A program made the position numbers and the translations under genes. Below are positions 44,884-55,826 of a stretch of 64,000 nt of DNA, piece after piece. The notes below the pieces were generated by a model. It made no database searches. It was not told the origin of the DNA and saw only the letters and a program-made list of their open reading frames with translations. The stretch lies in contig JADKAL010000002.1 of assembly GCA_016715325.1 (NCBI GenBank), forward strand, positions 310,001-374,000. The letters are read 5' to 3'. Every line of letters starts with the position of its first letter. The stretch's first letter is position 1. This DNA is from Methylococcaceae bacterium (GTDB taxonomy: Bacteria; Pseudomonadota; Gammaproteobacteria; Methylococcales; Methylomonadaceae).

Positions 44884-46254
44884 ATGAAACAGACTACATC
44901 GCTCACTTCCTTCTCCCAACGAAATTCCGTTTGGTTGGCACAGCTTGATCGCAAAAACCTGCTGTTAGACCTGCTTGAGCTTTTTGACTCAACCTGCGTT
45001 TATCTTGTTGATAATCAGCATCAGGTGCTTTATTGGAGCCTGGGTATGGAAAAGCTCACCGGTGTAAATCAGAGTGAAATAATCGGGGCAAACTGTTTGC
45101 CCGACTATGTTATCGATTGGACCGACGGAAATTCAAAAAAATCGATTCAGCTCGTTCCTCAAAATAAAAAACGCATTGAAGCGATTAAGTCGACGACAAT
45201 TCTGTATGAAAAATCCGGCCTAATTCATGGCGGAATCATATTATTAACGACAGACACAGAACTAGTTCAACAACATAACGCGCCAAAAACCGGCGATAGA
45301 TCGAAAAGGCAAAATTTTCACGGTATTCTCAGCCGCTCACCGGCAATGAAGGATGTTTTTCAAATTATTCAAAACGCCGCAGAAACAGAGGCTACTGTTC
45401 TGGTAAGAGGAGAAAGCGGCTCCGGCAAAGAGCTGGTAGCTCAAGCCATTCACAAATTAAGCGCCCGCCGCCATGCGCCTTTTTTGGCGATTAATTGCGC
45501 GGCTTTATCCAGCAATCTGTTAGAAAGCGAATTATTCGGTCATGTGCGCGGCGCATTTACCGGTGCGGTAAAAGACCACAGCGGCTTATTTCAACGAGCC
45601 AATGGCGGGACATTGTTCTTGGATGAGGTTGCCGAACTTCCCTTAGAATTGCAAGCTAAGTTACTTAGAGTACTGCAAGAAAGAAATTACATACCCGTTG
45701 GAGGCAGCCGCAGCATTCAAGTCGATGTTAGGATTGTGGCTGCAACGCATCGTTCGTTAAGAGAAGAAGTTAAAAACGGACAATTCCGCGAAGATTTGAT
45801 GTACCGCCTTAGAGTCGTACCGATATTTCTGCCGCCGCTTCGGGATAGACGAGAGGATATTAGCTTGTTGATCTGGCATTTCATTGAAATGCATAACGAT
45901 AGCCGTGTCCGAGTCATCGAAAAAATCGACCCCGACGCCATGAAAGTATTACTCGATTATCGCTGGCCCGGTAATATCAGGGAGCTGCACAATGTCGTCG
46001 AATATGCTTTCGCCGTCGGACGAGGTTCGACGCTGCGTTTATCGGAATTACCCCCCGAATTTAGAGAGCCGCGCGTCGATAATCTTCAGAAAATCCCGCG
46101 TAAACAAATCCAAACAATGAATCCGGCGGATGAAGCAGCGGCTATCAGAAAAGCTTTGGAGCAAAGCGAAGGTCAGGTCAGTATCGCAGCTAACCTACTT
46201 GGGATGAGCAGAGCCACTTTTTGGCGAAAAAGAAAGTTGTATTCTTCAAATTAA
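44884..46254 (+). CDS. Sigma-54 dependent activator, FisR-like
   Basis: A 456-residue enhancer-binding protein. The N-terminal PAS-like sensor (residues about 30-130) has Cys38 (FDSTCVYL) and Cys71 (IGANCLPD). The AAA+ domain follows: Walker A GESGSGKE near 176, GAFTGA near 222, Walker B LFLDEV, and [10 protein letters not shown] Fis-type helix-turn-helix ([20 protein letters not shown]) ends it. FisR proteins control persulfide dioxygenase genes and sense sulfane sulfur through N-terminal cysteines. The divergent persulfide dioxygenase and its sigma-54 promoter fit that role, although FisR usually has three sensor Cys and only two are seen here. Confidence 0.85.
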   Translation: MKQTTSLTSFSQRNSVWLAQLDRKNLLLDLLELFDSTCVYLVDNQHQVLYWSLGMEKLTGVNQSEIIGANCLPDYVIDWTDGNSKKSIQLVPQNKKRIEAIKSTTILYEKSGLIHGGIILLTTDTELVQQHNAPKTGDRSKRQNFHGILSRSPAMKDVFQIIQNAAETEATVLVRGESGSGKELVAQAIHKLSARRHAPFLAINCAALSSNLLESELFGHVRGAFTGAVKDHSGLFQRANGGTLFLDEVAELPLELQAKLLRVLQERNYIPVGGSRSIQVDVRIVAATHRSLREEVKNGQFREDLMYRLRVVPIFLPPLRDRREDISLLIWHFIEMHNDSRVRVIEKIDPDAMKVLLDYRWPGNIRELHNVVEYAFAVGRGSTLRLSELPPEFREPRVDNLQKIPRKQIQTMNPADEAAAIRKALEQSEGQVSIAANLLGMSRATFWRKRKLYSSN

Positions 46255-46520
46255 AATTTTCATTAATTTTGCCGATTAGCAATATGCTTCGACTTAAAAC
46301 TTTAAAAGTTCGTATCAATAATTGCGTAGCTCCGGGATGGAGTGGTGATTTTTGACCGGCTTGGTTTGCCCGGTATTGGTTGTGACCGGAATTATCCTCT
46401 TGCTGCAAAAAAGGCGGGCGAAATGATTATATAAATCTCAGCAGACGACATTCAAAATATTGCAAAGACCTGGGTTTTTTGACTAAACCGCCTGCAACCT
46501 TTCATTTGTTTGTAGGTATT

Positions 46521-47333
46521 TTACCAGATATAAGCACTTGCCTTTTTTTCCATAATATTGATCTCAAAGCTTTGTTTTGCGGCAGTGCCGGTTATTCCAT
46601 AACAAATATGTAACGGCATTAAGTGTTCTTCTCTCGGATGACAATAACGCGCCGCGGGTGCGTTTTCCCAATTTATCAACCGACGTTCTCGCTCATTTTC
46701 CGAATAACTTTTATTAGAGCAGGTGTCGAGTAGCCATTTTTCGAAAGCATTATTCATCGCGCGAATTTCTGTACTTGATGATGCAAAAAATCCTTGGATA
46801 TTGTGGAATGAAAAGCCGGAGCCGATAACAAGCACATTTTCGCGCCTAAGTTCACTTAATGCTTTGCCGATTCGTATATGTTCCGTGGGATCTAAACCTT
46901 TGACCAACGACAATTGTACGCAAGGAATGTTTGCTTGAGGATACATCAGCTTTAACGGTACAAATAAGCCATGATCAAAACCGCGTTGGTTATCGAGTTT
47001 TGCTTCTATTCCCGCTTTTTCTAATAGCTTGAAAATCTTTTTTGCCAGATCGGGCGAACCCGGCACAGCATATTCAATTTCATAGGATTCTTTAGGAAAT
47101 CCGGAATAATCATAGATCAACGAAGGAAAATCTCCACTGGTTATGGTGGGGTGAGCGGTTTCCCAATGGGCGCTAATCACCAATATGGCAGACGGCTTAC
47201 CTAAGCTTGGTGTTATTTCTTGCAGAAAAGCGATCATTTCCTGATGATTTTTATCACCAAGCAAAGGTAGCGGACCGGCGCCATGAGGGATAAATACTAC
47301 CGGACTCAAATTGTCAGATTCATCAGATGCCAT
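46521..47333 (-). CDS. DODA-type extradiol ring-opening dioxygenase
   Basis: A 270-residue member of the LigB/DODA (YgiD) family, a metal-dependent 4,5-type extradiol dioxygenase of the cytoplasm. Metal ligands and active-site residues lie in FIPHGAGPLPLL, VISAHWET, NQRGFDHGLFVPL and RYCHPREEHLMPLH. Length is standard. It is 51 bp downstream of the YceI gene on the same strand and may be co-transcribed. The natural aromatic substrate of such bacterial enzymes is usually unknown. Confidence 0.9.
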   Translation of the reverse strand: MASDESDNLSPVVFIPHGAGPLPLLGDKNHQEMIAFLQEITPSLGKPSAILVISAHWETAHPTITSGDFPSLIYDYSGFPKESYEIEYAVPGSPDLAKKIFKLLEKAGIEAKLDNQRGFDHGLFVPLKLMYPQANIPCVQLSLVKGLDPTEHIRIGKALSELRRENVLVIGSGFSFHNIQGFFASSSTEIRAMNNAFEKWLLDTCSNKSYSENERERRLINWENAPAARYCHPREEHLMPLHICYGITGTAAKQSFEINIMEKKASAYIW

Positions 47334-47384
47334 AAACGCCCCTTCTATCTCAACTGTTTGAGTTCAATCCGGCTTTGCAGTCAA

Positions 47385-47951
47385 TTATTCTTTAGTCGCT
47401 TCAACCGGAATTGTGACAGTGACTTCATCGCCGACATTCGGTGCGTATTTGCCCATATTGAAGTCGGTACGTTTGACTACAGTCGTCGCATTGGCGCCGC
47501 AGGCGTCTTTTTTCAGGATCGGGTGCGGCATACACTGGAACGATGTCACTGTCAGAGTTATCGGTTTAGCAATCCCTTTCAGAGTAATGACGCCATCGAC
47601 AGACACCAACTTATCGCCCTCAAACTTTAATTGGCTGGATTTGAAAGTCGCCGTTGGAAACTGGGCGGTATCGAGGAAATCTTTACCCTGGATGTGCTCA
47701 TTGAATAACGTTGATCCGGTATTGACTGAAGTGGTATCAATAGCCACCTCAACCGAACCCGTTTTGGTTTGACGATCAATGACGATCTTGCCTGACGCCT
47801 TGTCGAAACGGCTTAGCTGCGTCGAATAGCCAAAATGGCTGTAGGAAAACCTCGGCAAAGTATGGTTGCTATCGAGTATATAAGTTTCCGGAGCTGCCAT
47901 CGCTAGACTTGAGAAGGTCGCGGCTAAAGATAATAAAGTAAGGTATTTCAT
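47385..47951 (-). CDS. YceI-family periplasmic protein
   Basis: A 188-residue exported lipocalin-like protein, thought to bind polyisoprenoid or other amphiphilic molecules. It has a signal peptide (residues 1-20, ending SLAMA), then the YceI signature (YILDSNHTLPRFSYSHFGYS, FPTATFKSSQLKFEGDKL, GVITLKGIAKPITLTV) and a terminal GDEVTVTIPVEA. The ATG at 47951 begins the signal peptide; the 71 codons open upstream are rejected. A Cys pair (FQCMPHPILKKDACG) may form a disulfide. Confidence 0.9.
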   Translation of the reverse strand: MKYLTLLSLAATFSSLAMAAPETYILDSNHTLPRFSYSHFGYSTQLSRFDKASGKIVIDRQTKTGSVEVAIDTTSVNTGSTLFNEHIQGKDFLDTAQFPTATFKSSQLKFEGDKLVSVDGVITLKGIAKPITLTVTSFQCMPHPILKKDACGANATTVVKRTDFNMGKYAPNVGDEVTVTIPVEATKE

Positions 47952-48367
47952 GGTATAGCTCCAAAAATCGGAAAAAAATGAAGCTTTAAAATCGGTAATC
48001 GGCGCATCCGACTCGTCGATAAAGCCTTGCTGTTGGGCGTTCGTGTTTCGGGTTGTGCGAAAAATGCCAAAACTTTTTGAGCACGAGATGGGGAAAGGGT
48101 TCAATTGCAAGATCGGGTTTGTTAATTCGCGCACCGTAATGATTCTTAGGCCAAGTAACGACAATCGATCGGCTAGCTGACCGGAATGTCAGTTTGGTAG
48201 AGACTTAAGCTATAGTAAGATTTTCATAAATAATAACGCCAGCAGTGAAAGTGAAGCTATTTAAACTGTTTAGTTCCACATTCACTGGGCGGGGTTAATG
48301 ATGAAAGTATCCGGCTTTGACCGAAGCGGTCTATGAATGGGTTTGTCATCAAGCATTAAGTTACTAT

Positions 48368-49084
48368 TCAATACTCGGCATCATGGTATACATTCTGTAC
48401 ATCGTCCAAGTCATTTAACATGTCTAAAAACTTCTCAAACATTTCGACATCTTCGCCGCTGATCGGCGTAGAGCCTTTCGGTATGAATTGAATTTCGTCT
48501 ACATCGTAATTAAGTTCGCCGAACGCGTCCGTCAAAGCTTGTTTAGTCTTAAAGTAATCGCTTTGGGGAGTGAAAACAGTTATTTTCCCATTATCGTTTT
48601 CAACGTCGGTCACATCGACATCAGCCGTTAGCAAAGCTTCAAGCACAGCGTCTTCGTCATTATGTTCAAACGCCAAAATAGCAGAATGGTCGAACATATG
48701 GCTAACGACGCCTTGGGTGCCGATCTTGCATTTTGTCTTGGTAAAGCACAGGCGCACGTCGCCGAAGGTGCGGTTTGGGTTGTCGGTCAGGCAGTCGACA
48801 ATGACCATACAATTCCCTGGCCCAAAGCCTTCATAACGTGCCGGTGCAAAATCTTCTCCGCCGCCGCCTTTCGCTTTTTCGATGGCTTTCTCGATAACAT
48901 GGGTAGGGACTTGGTCTTTTTTTGCGCGATCAATCAAGCCGCGTAACGCCAAGTTTCCGGATGGATCAATGCCTCCGGATTTTGCACAAACATAGATTTC
49001 ACGACCATATTTACTGTAGACTTTTGCCTTGGCGTCGGACGTTTTGGCCATTGAAACTTTACGGTTTTGATAGGCTCTACCCAT
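48368..49084 (-). CDS. YebC/PmpR-family protein
   Basis: A 238-residue protein of the TACO1/YebC family, closer to the YeeN branch by its opening ([31 protein letters not shown]). Conserved segments are [40 protein letters not shown] and the acidic C-terminus. Members are described as transcriptional regulators or as factors relieving ribosome stalling; context does not distinguish these. Length is normal. Confidence 0.9.
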   Translation of the reverse strand: MGRAYQNRKVSMAKTSDAKAKVYSKYGREIYVCAKSGGIDPSGNLALRGLIDRAKKDQVPTHVIEKAIEKAKGGGGEDFAPARYEGFGPGNCMVIVDCLTDNPNRTFGDVRLCFTKTKCKIGTQGVVSHMFDHSAILAFEHNDEDAVLEALLTADVDVTDVENDNGKITVFTPQSDYFKTKQALTDAFGELNYDVDEIQFIPKGSTPISGEDVEMFEKFLDMLNDLDDVQNVYHDAEY

Positions 49085-49246
49085 TATGCAGTTGCTCCGT
49101 TGAAAAAATTAATCCGGGAATTTTACAGATAAGTATTCGTTTAGTGAAATTTCATCTGCTGTTTATGGGAACTGAATTGTATAAATCGACAATAATAGAG
49201 GTTTCCAGTAACCTTAAATTATTAAACAACATAGACCGAGGTGGTT

Positions 49247-50053
49247 ATGACTAAAAATAAGCAATTATTGCTCATATTGGTGACAGCTTTTATTTTCTTC
49301 AGTTCTGTTTGCAAAGCAGGCATTCATTCTGAAGTCGTTCATTACCAAATCGACGGCAAACCATTTCAAGGCTATTACAGCTATGACGACAGCATCATAG
49401 GTAAACGTCCGGGCATCTTGGTGGTGCATGAGTGGTGGGGACATAATGCTTACGCTGAAAAACGCGCCGACCAATTGGCAAAATTGGGTTACGCCGCTTT
49501 TGCGCTCGATATGTACGGCGCAGGAAAAGTGGCGGATCATCCCAAAGACGCACAGCAATATATGGAAGCGGCGTTATCCGATATGAAAGTTGCGGATATG
49601 CGATTTAACGAAGCCAAGCGTTGGCTGCAAAATCAGCCGACGGTGGATGCGGGTAAAATCGCGGCTATCGGTTATTGTTTCGGGGGCGGAATCGTTCTGC
49701 ATATGGCAAGAACGGGAGCCGATCTTGCGGCAGTTGTCAGTTTTCACGGTTCTCTAGCGTCGAAAGATCCAAGCCCTGCACCGGGATCGGTTAAGGCCAA
49801 AATTTTGGTACTAAACGGCGCCGACGATCCTTTCGTAACCGCTGACCAAATCAAAGCGCTCAAAGAAGAAATGCACGATGCCAAAGCCGATTTTGAATTT
49901 ATCAATTATCCGGGCGTTAAACACAGTTTCACTAATCCTGAAGCAGACGATTTTGCGAAAAGATTCGATATGCCTCTAGCTTACAATACCGAGGCGGATA
50001 AAGATTCTTGGTTGCAGATGGATAAGCTTTTTAAACGCGCATTTAAGCCATAA
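49247..50053 (+). CDS. Dienelactone hydrolase family protein, exported
   Basis: A 268-residue alpha/beta hydrolase with a signal peptide (residues 1-22, ending VCKA). The nucleophile is Cys in GYCFGGG, with Asp in NGADDPFV and His in GVKHSFT, which is the dienelactone-hydrolase triad. LVVHEWWGHNAYAEKRADQLA is a family signature. The ATG at 49247 follows GAGGTGG. Export to the periplasm is unusual for classical enzymes of the chlorocatechol pathway and suggests another ester substrate. Confidence 0.87.
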   Translation: MTKNKQLLLILVTAFIFFSSVCKAGIHSEVVHYQIDGKPFQGYYSYDDSIIGKRPGILVVHEWWGHNAYAEKRADQLAKLGYAAFALDMYGAGKVADHPKDAQQYMEAALSDMKVADMRFNEAKRWLQNQPTVDAGKIAAIGYCFGGGIVLHMARTGADLAAVVSFHGSLASKDPSPAPGSVKAKILVLNGADDPFVTADQIKALKEEMHDAKADFEFINYPGVKHSFTNPEADDFAKRFDMPLAYNTEADKDSWLQMDKLFKRAFKP

Positions 50054-50111
50054 TACCGGCGATTATTTAGACTTTCGGGCTGAAATCCGTGGCTGATTTT
50101 ACGATGTCAAT

Positions 50112-50804
50112 TTATTGCTTCCCGGCTTTTATCTTCAACATTTCATTCCCGCCGCGCTGAAATTCATATTCGACACGACAGATTTCAACGTCATATTCGT
50201 TACGGATGAAATGGTTAAGGACGAAAGCTAAATACGGCGATGGCTTGCCGTCAAGCATAATCAGAGGGAAAATCCTTGCTTCTCTGGCGACTCTCAACAT
50301 CTCTTGTATCGCGTGTAAATGGAATTCGGCAGAGAGATGGGTGCTGTAAAGAAACAGAAAGTGCGACGATAAAGCGATGTCGAACAGGTCGCTTTCAAAG
50401 GGTAACGCGGGTAATTCGGCAGCGATATACCGGCCTTGGCTTTTACCGTTTTCGAAGTCGGCTAAAAAATCCTGCATGGCAGCCATTCTGAGTTCGCCGA
50501 GTTTTTCTACCGAAGCGATTGCGTTATTCCAAACATAATCGCTTTTATTCTTCTCGACCTGAGACATTACAACGGCATAGGTTTCGGAAATCCGCCGACG
50601 GATTTGATCGGCATTAAAGCGATAAATCGGGTCGATAGAAACCGCCGTCCCGCCATGTCGGTTGAGTTCCGCATTGAAACCGGCCGGACCGTCGCCGCAG
50701 CCCAAAATACGGCGCTGCAAATCCGCAGTTGTGAGGTTGAACATTCTGACGTACTCGTCGTTGGAGCGTCCCCACGGCACGATTTCATTTAAAGTGCATC
50801 CCAC
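50112..50804 (-). CDS. SAM-dependent methyltransferase-like protein
   Basis: A 230-residue class I methyltransferase fold protein. The SAM-binding motif is ILGCGDGPAGFNAEL, followed by the acidic residue in VSIDPIYRF. LPFESDLFDIALSSHFLFLYS and EMLRVAREARIFPLI match motifs of small-molecule methyltransferases. The substrate is unknown. Confidence 0.8.
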   Translation of the reverse strand: MGCTLNEIVPWGRSNDEYVRMFNLTTADLQRRILGCGDGPAGFNAELNRHGGTAVSIDPIYRFNADQIRRRISETYAVVMSQVEKNKSDYVWNNAIASVEKLGELRMAAMQDFLADFENGKSQGRYIAAELPALPFESDLFDIALSSHFLFLYSTHLSAEFHLHAIQEMLRVAREARIFPLIMLDGKPSPYLAFVLNHFIRNEYDVEICRVEYEFQRGGNEMLKIKAGKQ

Positions 50805-50875
50805 TGACTTTTTGCCCGATTAAAAAATATTTAAAATCAATCGATTAAGCCGGTAAATCTTTAATTCGTCTAACG

Positions 50876-51100
50876 TCATACCGGCATGGCTTTCGCGTAT
50901 AGGAAAGCTCCATAAATTTCATTGATATACTCGTAGTTGCGTAAATGGAGATCGGTAAAATCGTGTACCAGTAAAAAGGTATGCACCGCAATCACATCCC
51001 CGGTGGAATCAAATGGGAGATATCAAAAGGTAATAGACCTGCATGTCTGCCCTGAGTTGCAAATGTCCCGCTGGGCCGAATGGAATCGACATTTTATTTT
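50876..51100 (-). pseudogene. Possible RidA-family remnant
   Basis: A short minus-strand frame reads DSTGDVIAVHTFLLVHDF, then TDLHLRNYEYINEIYGAFL and ends AKAMPV at 50876. The spacing resembles the C-terminal half of RidA/YjgF proteins (VVKTTVFL-x-DF-x-NEIYGEFF). A fragment resembling NSGQT lies upstream in a different frame, and stops interrupt it. The match is partial and could be coincidence. Confidence 0.3.
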
Positions 51101-51113
51101 GATTCTACGGCTC

Positions 51114-53525
51114 TTATCGGTTGAGCGCAATTTCTGTCTCCAGAATGTCTTGCGTGGTTTTTAAAACCGTATCGGGATTAAGACTCATCGAATCAATTCC
51201 GATCTCGACTAAAAACCGCGCCATCTCAGGATAATCCGAAGGCGCTTGACCGCATAAGCCGATGTGCTTGCCATTGCGTTGGGCGCCTTTAACGGCAAGT
51301 CGAATCATTTCCTTAACACCCGGATCGCGTTCGTCAAAATCCGCTGCAATGATGGCGGAATCGCGGTCTATGCCTAAGGTAAGCTGGGTTAAGTCGTTAG
51401 AGCCGATGGAAAAACCGTCGAAAACTTTCGAGAATGCATCGATTTGGATGACGTTATTCGGGATTTCACACATCACATAGATTTGTAAGCCGTTTTCGCC
51501 GCGCTTTAAGCCGTGTTGCGCCATAGCGTCGAGAACGCGTTCGGCTTCTTGCACACGGCGGCAGAAGGGGATCATTAAGATCACATTGGTTAAGCCCATG
51601 TCCTCGCGTACGCGCTTCATTGCGGCGCATTCCAGCGCGAATCCTTCGGCATAGGCTGGATGGATGTAACGCGAAGCGCCGCGGAATCCTATCATCGGGT
51701 TTTCCTCTTCGAATTCGAAGTCTAACCCGCCTAATAACGAGGCGTACTCGTTAGTCTTGAAATCTGACATCCTAACGATAACCGGTTTCGGATAAAAGGC
51801 GGCGGCAATGGTGCCGACGGCTTCGGATAAGCGTTCGATAAAGAAATCTTCCGGCTTTTTATAATTCCGGGTGAGTTGTTTGAGTTGCTCGACCACGGCC
51901 TGATCTTGCACGCGTTCAGGATGAATCAGCGCTAAGGGGTGCGCTTTGATGTATTCGGTAATAATGAATTCCATCCTGGCTAAGCCGACGCCGTCGTTCG
52001 GTAAAAAGGAACATTTGAACGCCAGTTCAGGGTTGCCGATGTTCAGCATTATGTGGGTTTTAGGTCTGCGTAGACCGGAAAGGTCGGTCGTTACCACTTC
52101 AAAATTGAGTTTGCCTGCATAGACTTTGCCGACATCGCCTTCCGAACAGGAGACAGTCACAAGCGAATTGTCGGGGATAGCAGTGGTGGCGTTTTCGCAG
52201 CCGATAACGGCAGGCACGCCGAGTTCACGGGATATAATCGCCGCGTGACAGGTTCGTCCGCCCCGATTGGTTACAATGGCGGAAGCGATTTTCATCACCG
52301 GCTCCCAATCGGGTGTCGTGATGTCGGCCACGAGGACGTCGCCGGGTTTGAATTCTTGTAATTGTTCCAAATGTTCGATAATCCGTGCATTTCCGGCAGC
52401 TATCTTGCTGCCGACGGCATGACCGATCACAATCGGCGTTGCTTTATCTTTCAAGACATAGCTTTCCATCACCAAGCTATTACGTTGCGAAACCACGGTT
52501 TCCGGGCGCGCTTGGACGATGTATAACAAACCGTCGATGCCGTCTTTCGCCCATTCCATATCCATCGGTCTCGGTTGGCCCGCTTTTGCGCTGTAATGGT
52601 TTTCGATTTTGATGGCGTAATCCGCGAGCATTAACACATCTTGATCGCTGATACAGAAACGGTTGCGTTCTTCCTCCGAGGTAACGATATTCTGAGTGGG
52701 TTCTCGCGTGCGGCCTTGGCTATAAACCATCTTAATTTTTTTAGCTCCTAACATTCGTTTAAGCACGGCGCGTTTACCTTGCTTAAATGTCGGCTTATGC
52801 ACATAAAACTCATCGGGATCGACAGCGCCTTGCACGACATTTTCACCGAGGCCGTAAGCACCGGTTATAAATACAACATCATTAAAACCCGATTCGGTAT
52901 CCAGCGAAAACATCACGCCGCTGGCGCTTAAATCCGAGCGCACCATTTTCATGATGCCGATGGACAAACCGAGTTTGAAATGGTCGAAGCCCTGGTCGAC
53001 ACGGTAATGGATGGCGCGGTCGGTGAACAGGCTGGCAAAGCAGCGTTTACAGGCATCCAGTAACGAGCTTTCGCCGCGAATATTAAGATAGGTATCCTGT
53101 TGTCCGGCAAAGCTGGCGGTGGGCAGATCTTCTGCGGTTGCCGAGCTGCGCACGGCTAAACTGAGATCGTCCCCGTATTGGTCTTGAAGTTGTCGGTAGG
53201 CTTCAAGAATCTGCTGTTCGAGTACATTCGGTAAGGGGGCGGCATAAATAATTTCTCTGGCTAAACGCGCCCGTTTCGCTAAGTCGGTTACATTGTCGGC
53301 TTCCAAATCGTCCAAAGCGTGATGCAGTGAATCCCAGGCATTCGCCTCGTCCAGCATGTAACGATAACCTTCGGCAGTTACTGCAAACCCGTTCGGAATA
53401 TTGATGCCTTGCGGTATTAACTCGCGGTACATCTCGCCTAACGACGCGTTTTTTCCGCCTACCAAGGGAATATCATTGATTGATAATTCATTAAACCAGC
53501 GGATATAGCTGTTTTTATCGGACAT
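51114..53525 (-). CDS. ppsA: Phosphoenolpyruvate synthase
   Basis: An 803-residue enzyme making PEP from pyruvate and ATP for gluconeogenesis. The N-terminal ATP-grasp domain starts SINDIPLVGGKNASLGEMYREL. The swivelling phosphohistidine domain carries the catalytic His in TNRGGRTCHAAI. The C-terminal PEP-binding barrel has the catalytic Cys in IGLCGQAPSDYP. The ATG at 53525 (MSDKNSYIRWF) is the likely start; one 12 bases upstream is also possible. Methanotrophs use this enzyme to route C1-derived pyruvate, but it is common elsewhere. Confidence 0.94.
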   Translation of the reverse strand: MSDKNSYIRWFNELSINDIPLVGGKNASLGEMYRELIPQGINIPNGFAVTAEGYRYMLDEANAWDSLHHALDDLEADNVTDLAKRARLAREIIYAAPLPNVLEQQILEAYRQLQDQYGDDLSLAVRSSATAEDLPTASFAGQQDTYLNIRGESSLLDACKRCFASLFTDRAIHYRVDQGFDHFKLGLSIGIMKMVRSDLSASGVMFSLDTESGFNDVVFITGAYGLGENVVQGAVDPDEFYVHKPTFKQGKRAVLKRMLGAKKIKMVYSQGRTREPTQNIVTSEEERNRFCISDQDVLMLADYAIKIENHYSAKAGQPRPMDMEWAKDGIDGLLYIVQARPETVVSQRNSLVMESYVLKDKATPIVIGHAVGSKIAAGNARIIEHLEQLQEFKPGDVLVADITTPDWEPVMKIASAIVTNRGGRTCHAAIISRELGVPAVIGCENATTAIPDNSLVTVSCSEGDVGKVYAGKLNFEVVTTDLSGLRRPKTHIMLNIGNPELAFKCSFLPNDGVGLARMEFIITEYIKAHPLALIHPERVQDQAVVEQLKQLTRNYKKPEDFFIERLSEAVGTIAAAFYPKPVIVRMSDFKTNEYASLLGGLDFEFEEENPMIGFRGASRYIHPAYAEGFALECAAMKRVREDMGLTNVILMIPFCRRVQEAERVLDAMAQHGLKRGENGLQIYVMCEIPNNVIQIDAFSKVFDGFSIGSNDLTQLTLGIDRDSAIIAADFDERDPGVKEMIRLAVKGAQRNGKHIGLCGQAPSDYPEMARFLVEIGIDSMSLNPDTVLKTTQDILETEIALNR

Positions 53526-53849
53526 GCGCCTCTCCAATCTGAGTCTTGACTTTATATTGAATGACTAGACAAGCAATTTACGTTCAAATTCATACCTCGT
53601 CTATATCGGTTGATTTTCCGGGTACGAAGACTTCCTGAACTAAATAACCGGCCTGTTAGTCTTACAATTGATTTTAATGTCGCTTTAATAAATACGCTTG
53701 ACTTGGATCAATGAAACGTAATTACGGCTGGATATACTTTTTTGCGACCGGTAAAGATTGCGCAGAGATAACTGCCGGTCACTTGATCTCATTTTTATTA
53801 ATGTAACGGTCGACTATTTCGCTATTTAATAACGTTAGGAATACAAACA
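53526..53849. other. Divergent promoter region, no gene seen
   Basis: About 320 bases between the divergent ppsA and FtsH-type genes. It must hold both promoters, but I cannot assign boxes with confidence. Confidence 0.4.
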
Positions 53850-55798
53850 ATGGGTAATCCATCAAACCAGTTTTTTCTTAAACTTTTCACATGGCTAGGT
53901 ACGCTATATACTCATTTTAAAGACTTAATGGCTAAGATTTTCGGAGAAACAACCCCGTCGGCGGCTGATGAAAAAATATCCAAAGCGCCGGATAGCGACG
54001 ACGCGCTGGTCAATAAGGGGAGGATTTTTTTTATCGTATTGCTGACCATTCTGATTGTTTCATATTTGAATAGCTTCGATGGAAAACGTCAGGACGAAAT
54101 TTCTTACGGTCAATTTATGGCTTATGTGAAGGATGCCAAGATTGAACGCGCCATTGTCACTGATCGTTACATCACCGGTTTCATTAAGCCGGAAAAACCG
54201 GATGGCGCGGCGAAACCCTTTGTTACCGTTCCGCTTTGGCAGCCCGATTTAGCCGAGTTATTAGCGCAAAATAAAGTGGACTTTGTGGTCAGACCCAGCG
54301 AAGGCTGGTTGACGGGCATTTTCTTTAACTGGATCATACCGATCTTTATTTTTATGTTGATTGCCTCGTGGTTTATGCGCCGGACAACCGCCGGCGCTCA
54401 GTCGTTTTTAAATTTGGGTAATAAAATCCGCATTCATCAAGATACCCAACCCAAAATATCGTTTAAGGATGTGGCGGGGCCGATAGCGCAAAGCAAGAAC
54501 TTAAAGAAGAAATCGACTTTTTAAAGAACCCAGAAAAAATCCAGAAATTAGGCGGCAGAATGCCAAAAGGCGTATTACTGGTTGGACAACCGGGAACGGG
54601 CAAAACCTTATTGGCCAGAGCGGTTTCAGGCGAGGCGCAAGTGCCGTTTTTTAACATCAGCGGTTCCGAATTTATCGAATTATTTGTCGGTGTCGGTGCC
54701 GCTCGTGTGCGTGAGTTGTTTCTGCAAGCACGCGCTAAAGCGCCGTGCATCATTTTTATCGACGAATTGGACGCCATCGGTCGCTCGCGCGGCGGTCCGG
54801 TAGTCATGGGCGGACATGACGAACGAGAACAAACCCTCAACCAATTGCTGACCGAAATGGACGGCTTTGACACCTCGGTCGGCGTTGTAGTGATGGCGGC
54901 AACTAATCGGCCTGAAGTGCTTGATAAAGCGCTGCTGAGGGCAGGGCGTTTCGATCGGCAGATTGTGGTCGATAAGCCTGACTTACAAGACCGGATCGAA
55001 ATTCTTAAATTGCATACTAAAGCCATGACCTTGGCAAACGATATTGATTTGACTGTAGTAGCCAAACGAACGCCCGGCTTGGTCGGCGCGGATTTAGCGA
55101 ATATCGCGAATGAAGCCGCCATCATCGCCATACGCGGAGAGCATAACAAAATAGAGATGGCGGATTTCGAAGCCGCTATCGACCGGATTTTGGCCGGTCC
55201 TGAAAAGAAAAATCGTGTTTTAACGCCAGAGGAAAAACGCCGTGTGGCCTATCACGAAGCCGGACATTCGATGGTTGCCGAACATGTGCCGACGGGTCAG
55301 CCGGTACACAAAATTTCCATTATTCCGCGCGGCATTGCTGCATTGGGTTTTACCTTGCAGCTCCCAATAGAGGAAAAGTTTCTGTCTACCGAAGATGAGT
55401 TGAAAGATCAATTGGCTATTCTGATGGGCGGAAGAATGGCGGAAGAACTAACGCTCGGATCGGTTTCTACCGGAGCACAAAACGATTTGGAAAAAGCCAG
55501 CGATATTGCCCGTAATATGGTGTGTTATCTGGGAATGAGTAAAAAACTGGGGCCTTTAACCTACGGTAAGCAGCAACGGTTGCAGTTTTTAGAGACCGAA
55601 GGGACTGAATACCGTAATTACAGCGATGAAACCGCTAGGACTATCGATACTGAAATTTTGGCTTTAGTCAAAGATGCCGAGGAGCGCGCACGAAAAATCA
55701 TCACTGATAACCGGCTTTTGCTCGAGAAACTGGTTAATTTACTGCTAGAAAAAGAAGTTATTAACCGGGAAGAGATGCTAGCGCTGCTAAAAGATTGA
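53850..55798 (+). CDS. ftsH: FtsH-type ATP-dependent zinc protease, frameshifted
   Basis: A membrane AAA+ protease that degrades unneeded membrane and cytoplasmic proteins. It has two membrane spans (about 56-75 and 153-174) around a periplasmic domain, then DVAG. Next come Walker A GQPGTGKT, Walker [13 protein letters not shown] and the SRH region. The zinc motif is HEAGH in [10 protein letters not shown]. The frame breaks just after FKDVAG at about 54477. One more G in the GGGG run would give [19 protein letters not shown] and join it to the frame beginning near 54525. The 1949-nt length is one base short of 650 codons. The N-terminal extension before the first span suggests a second, non-housekeeping copy. 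Confidence 0.87.
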
Positions 55799-55826
55799 GA
55801 GAGTTACTCTGATTAGATGTTTGGTC

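Noticed and set aside
48165..48367. Possible gene or RNA between YceI and YebC
   Set aside because: No start with a ribosome site, no family resemblance and no clear stem-loop could be found.
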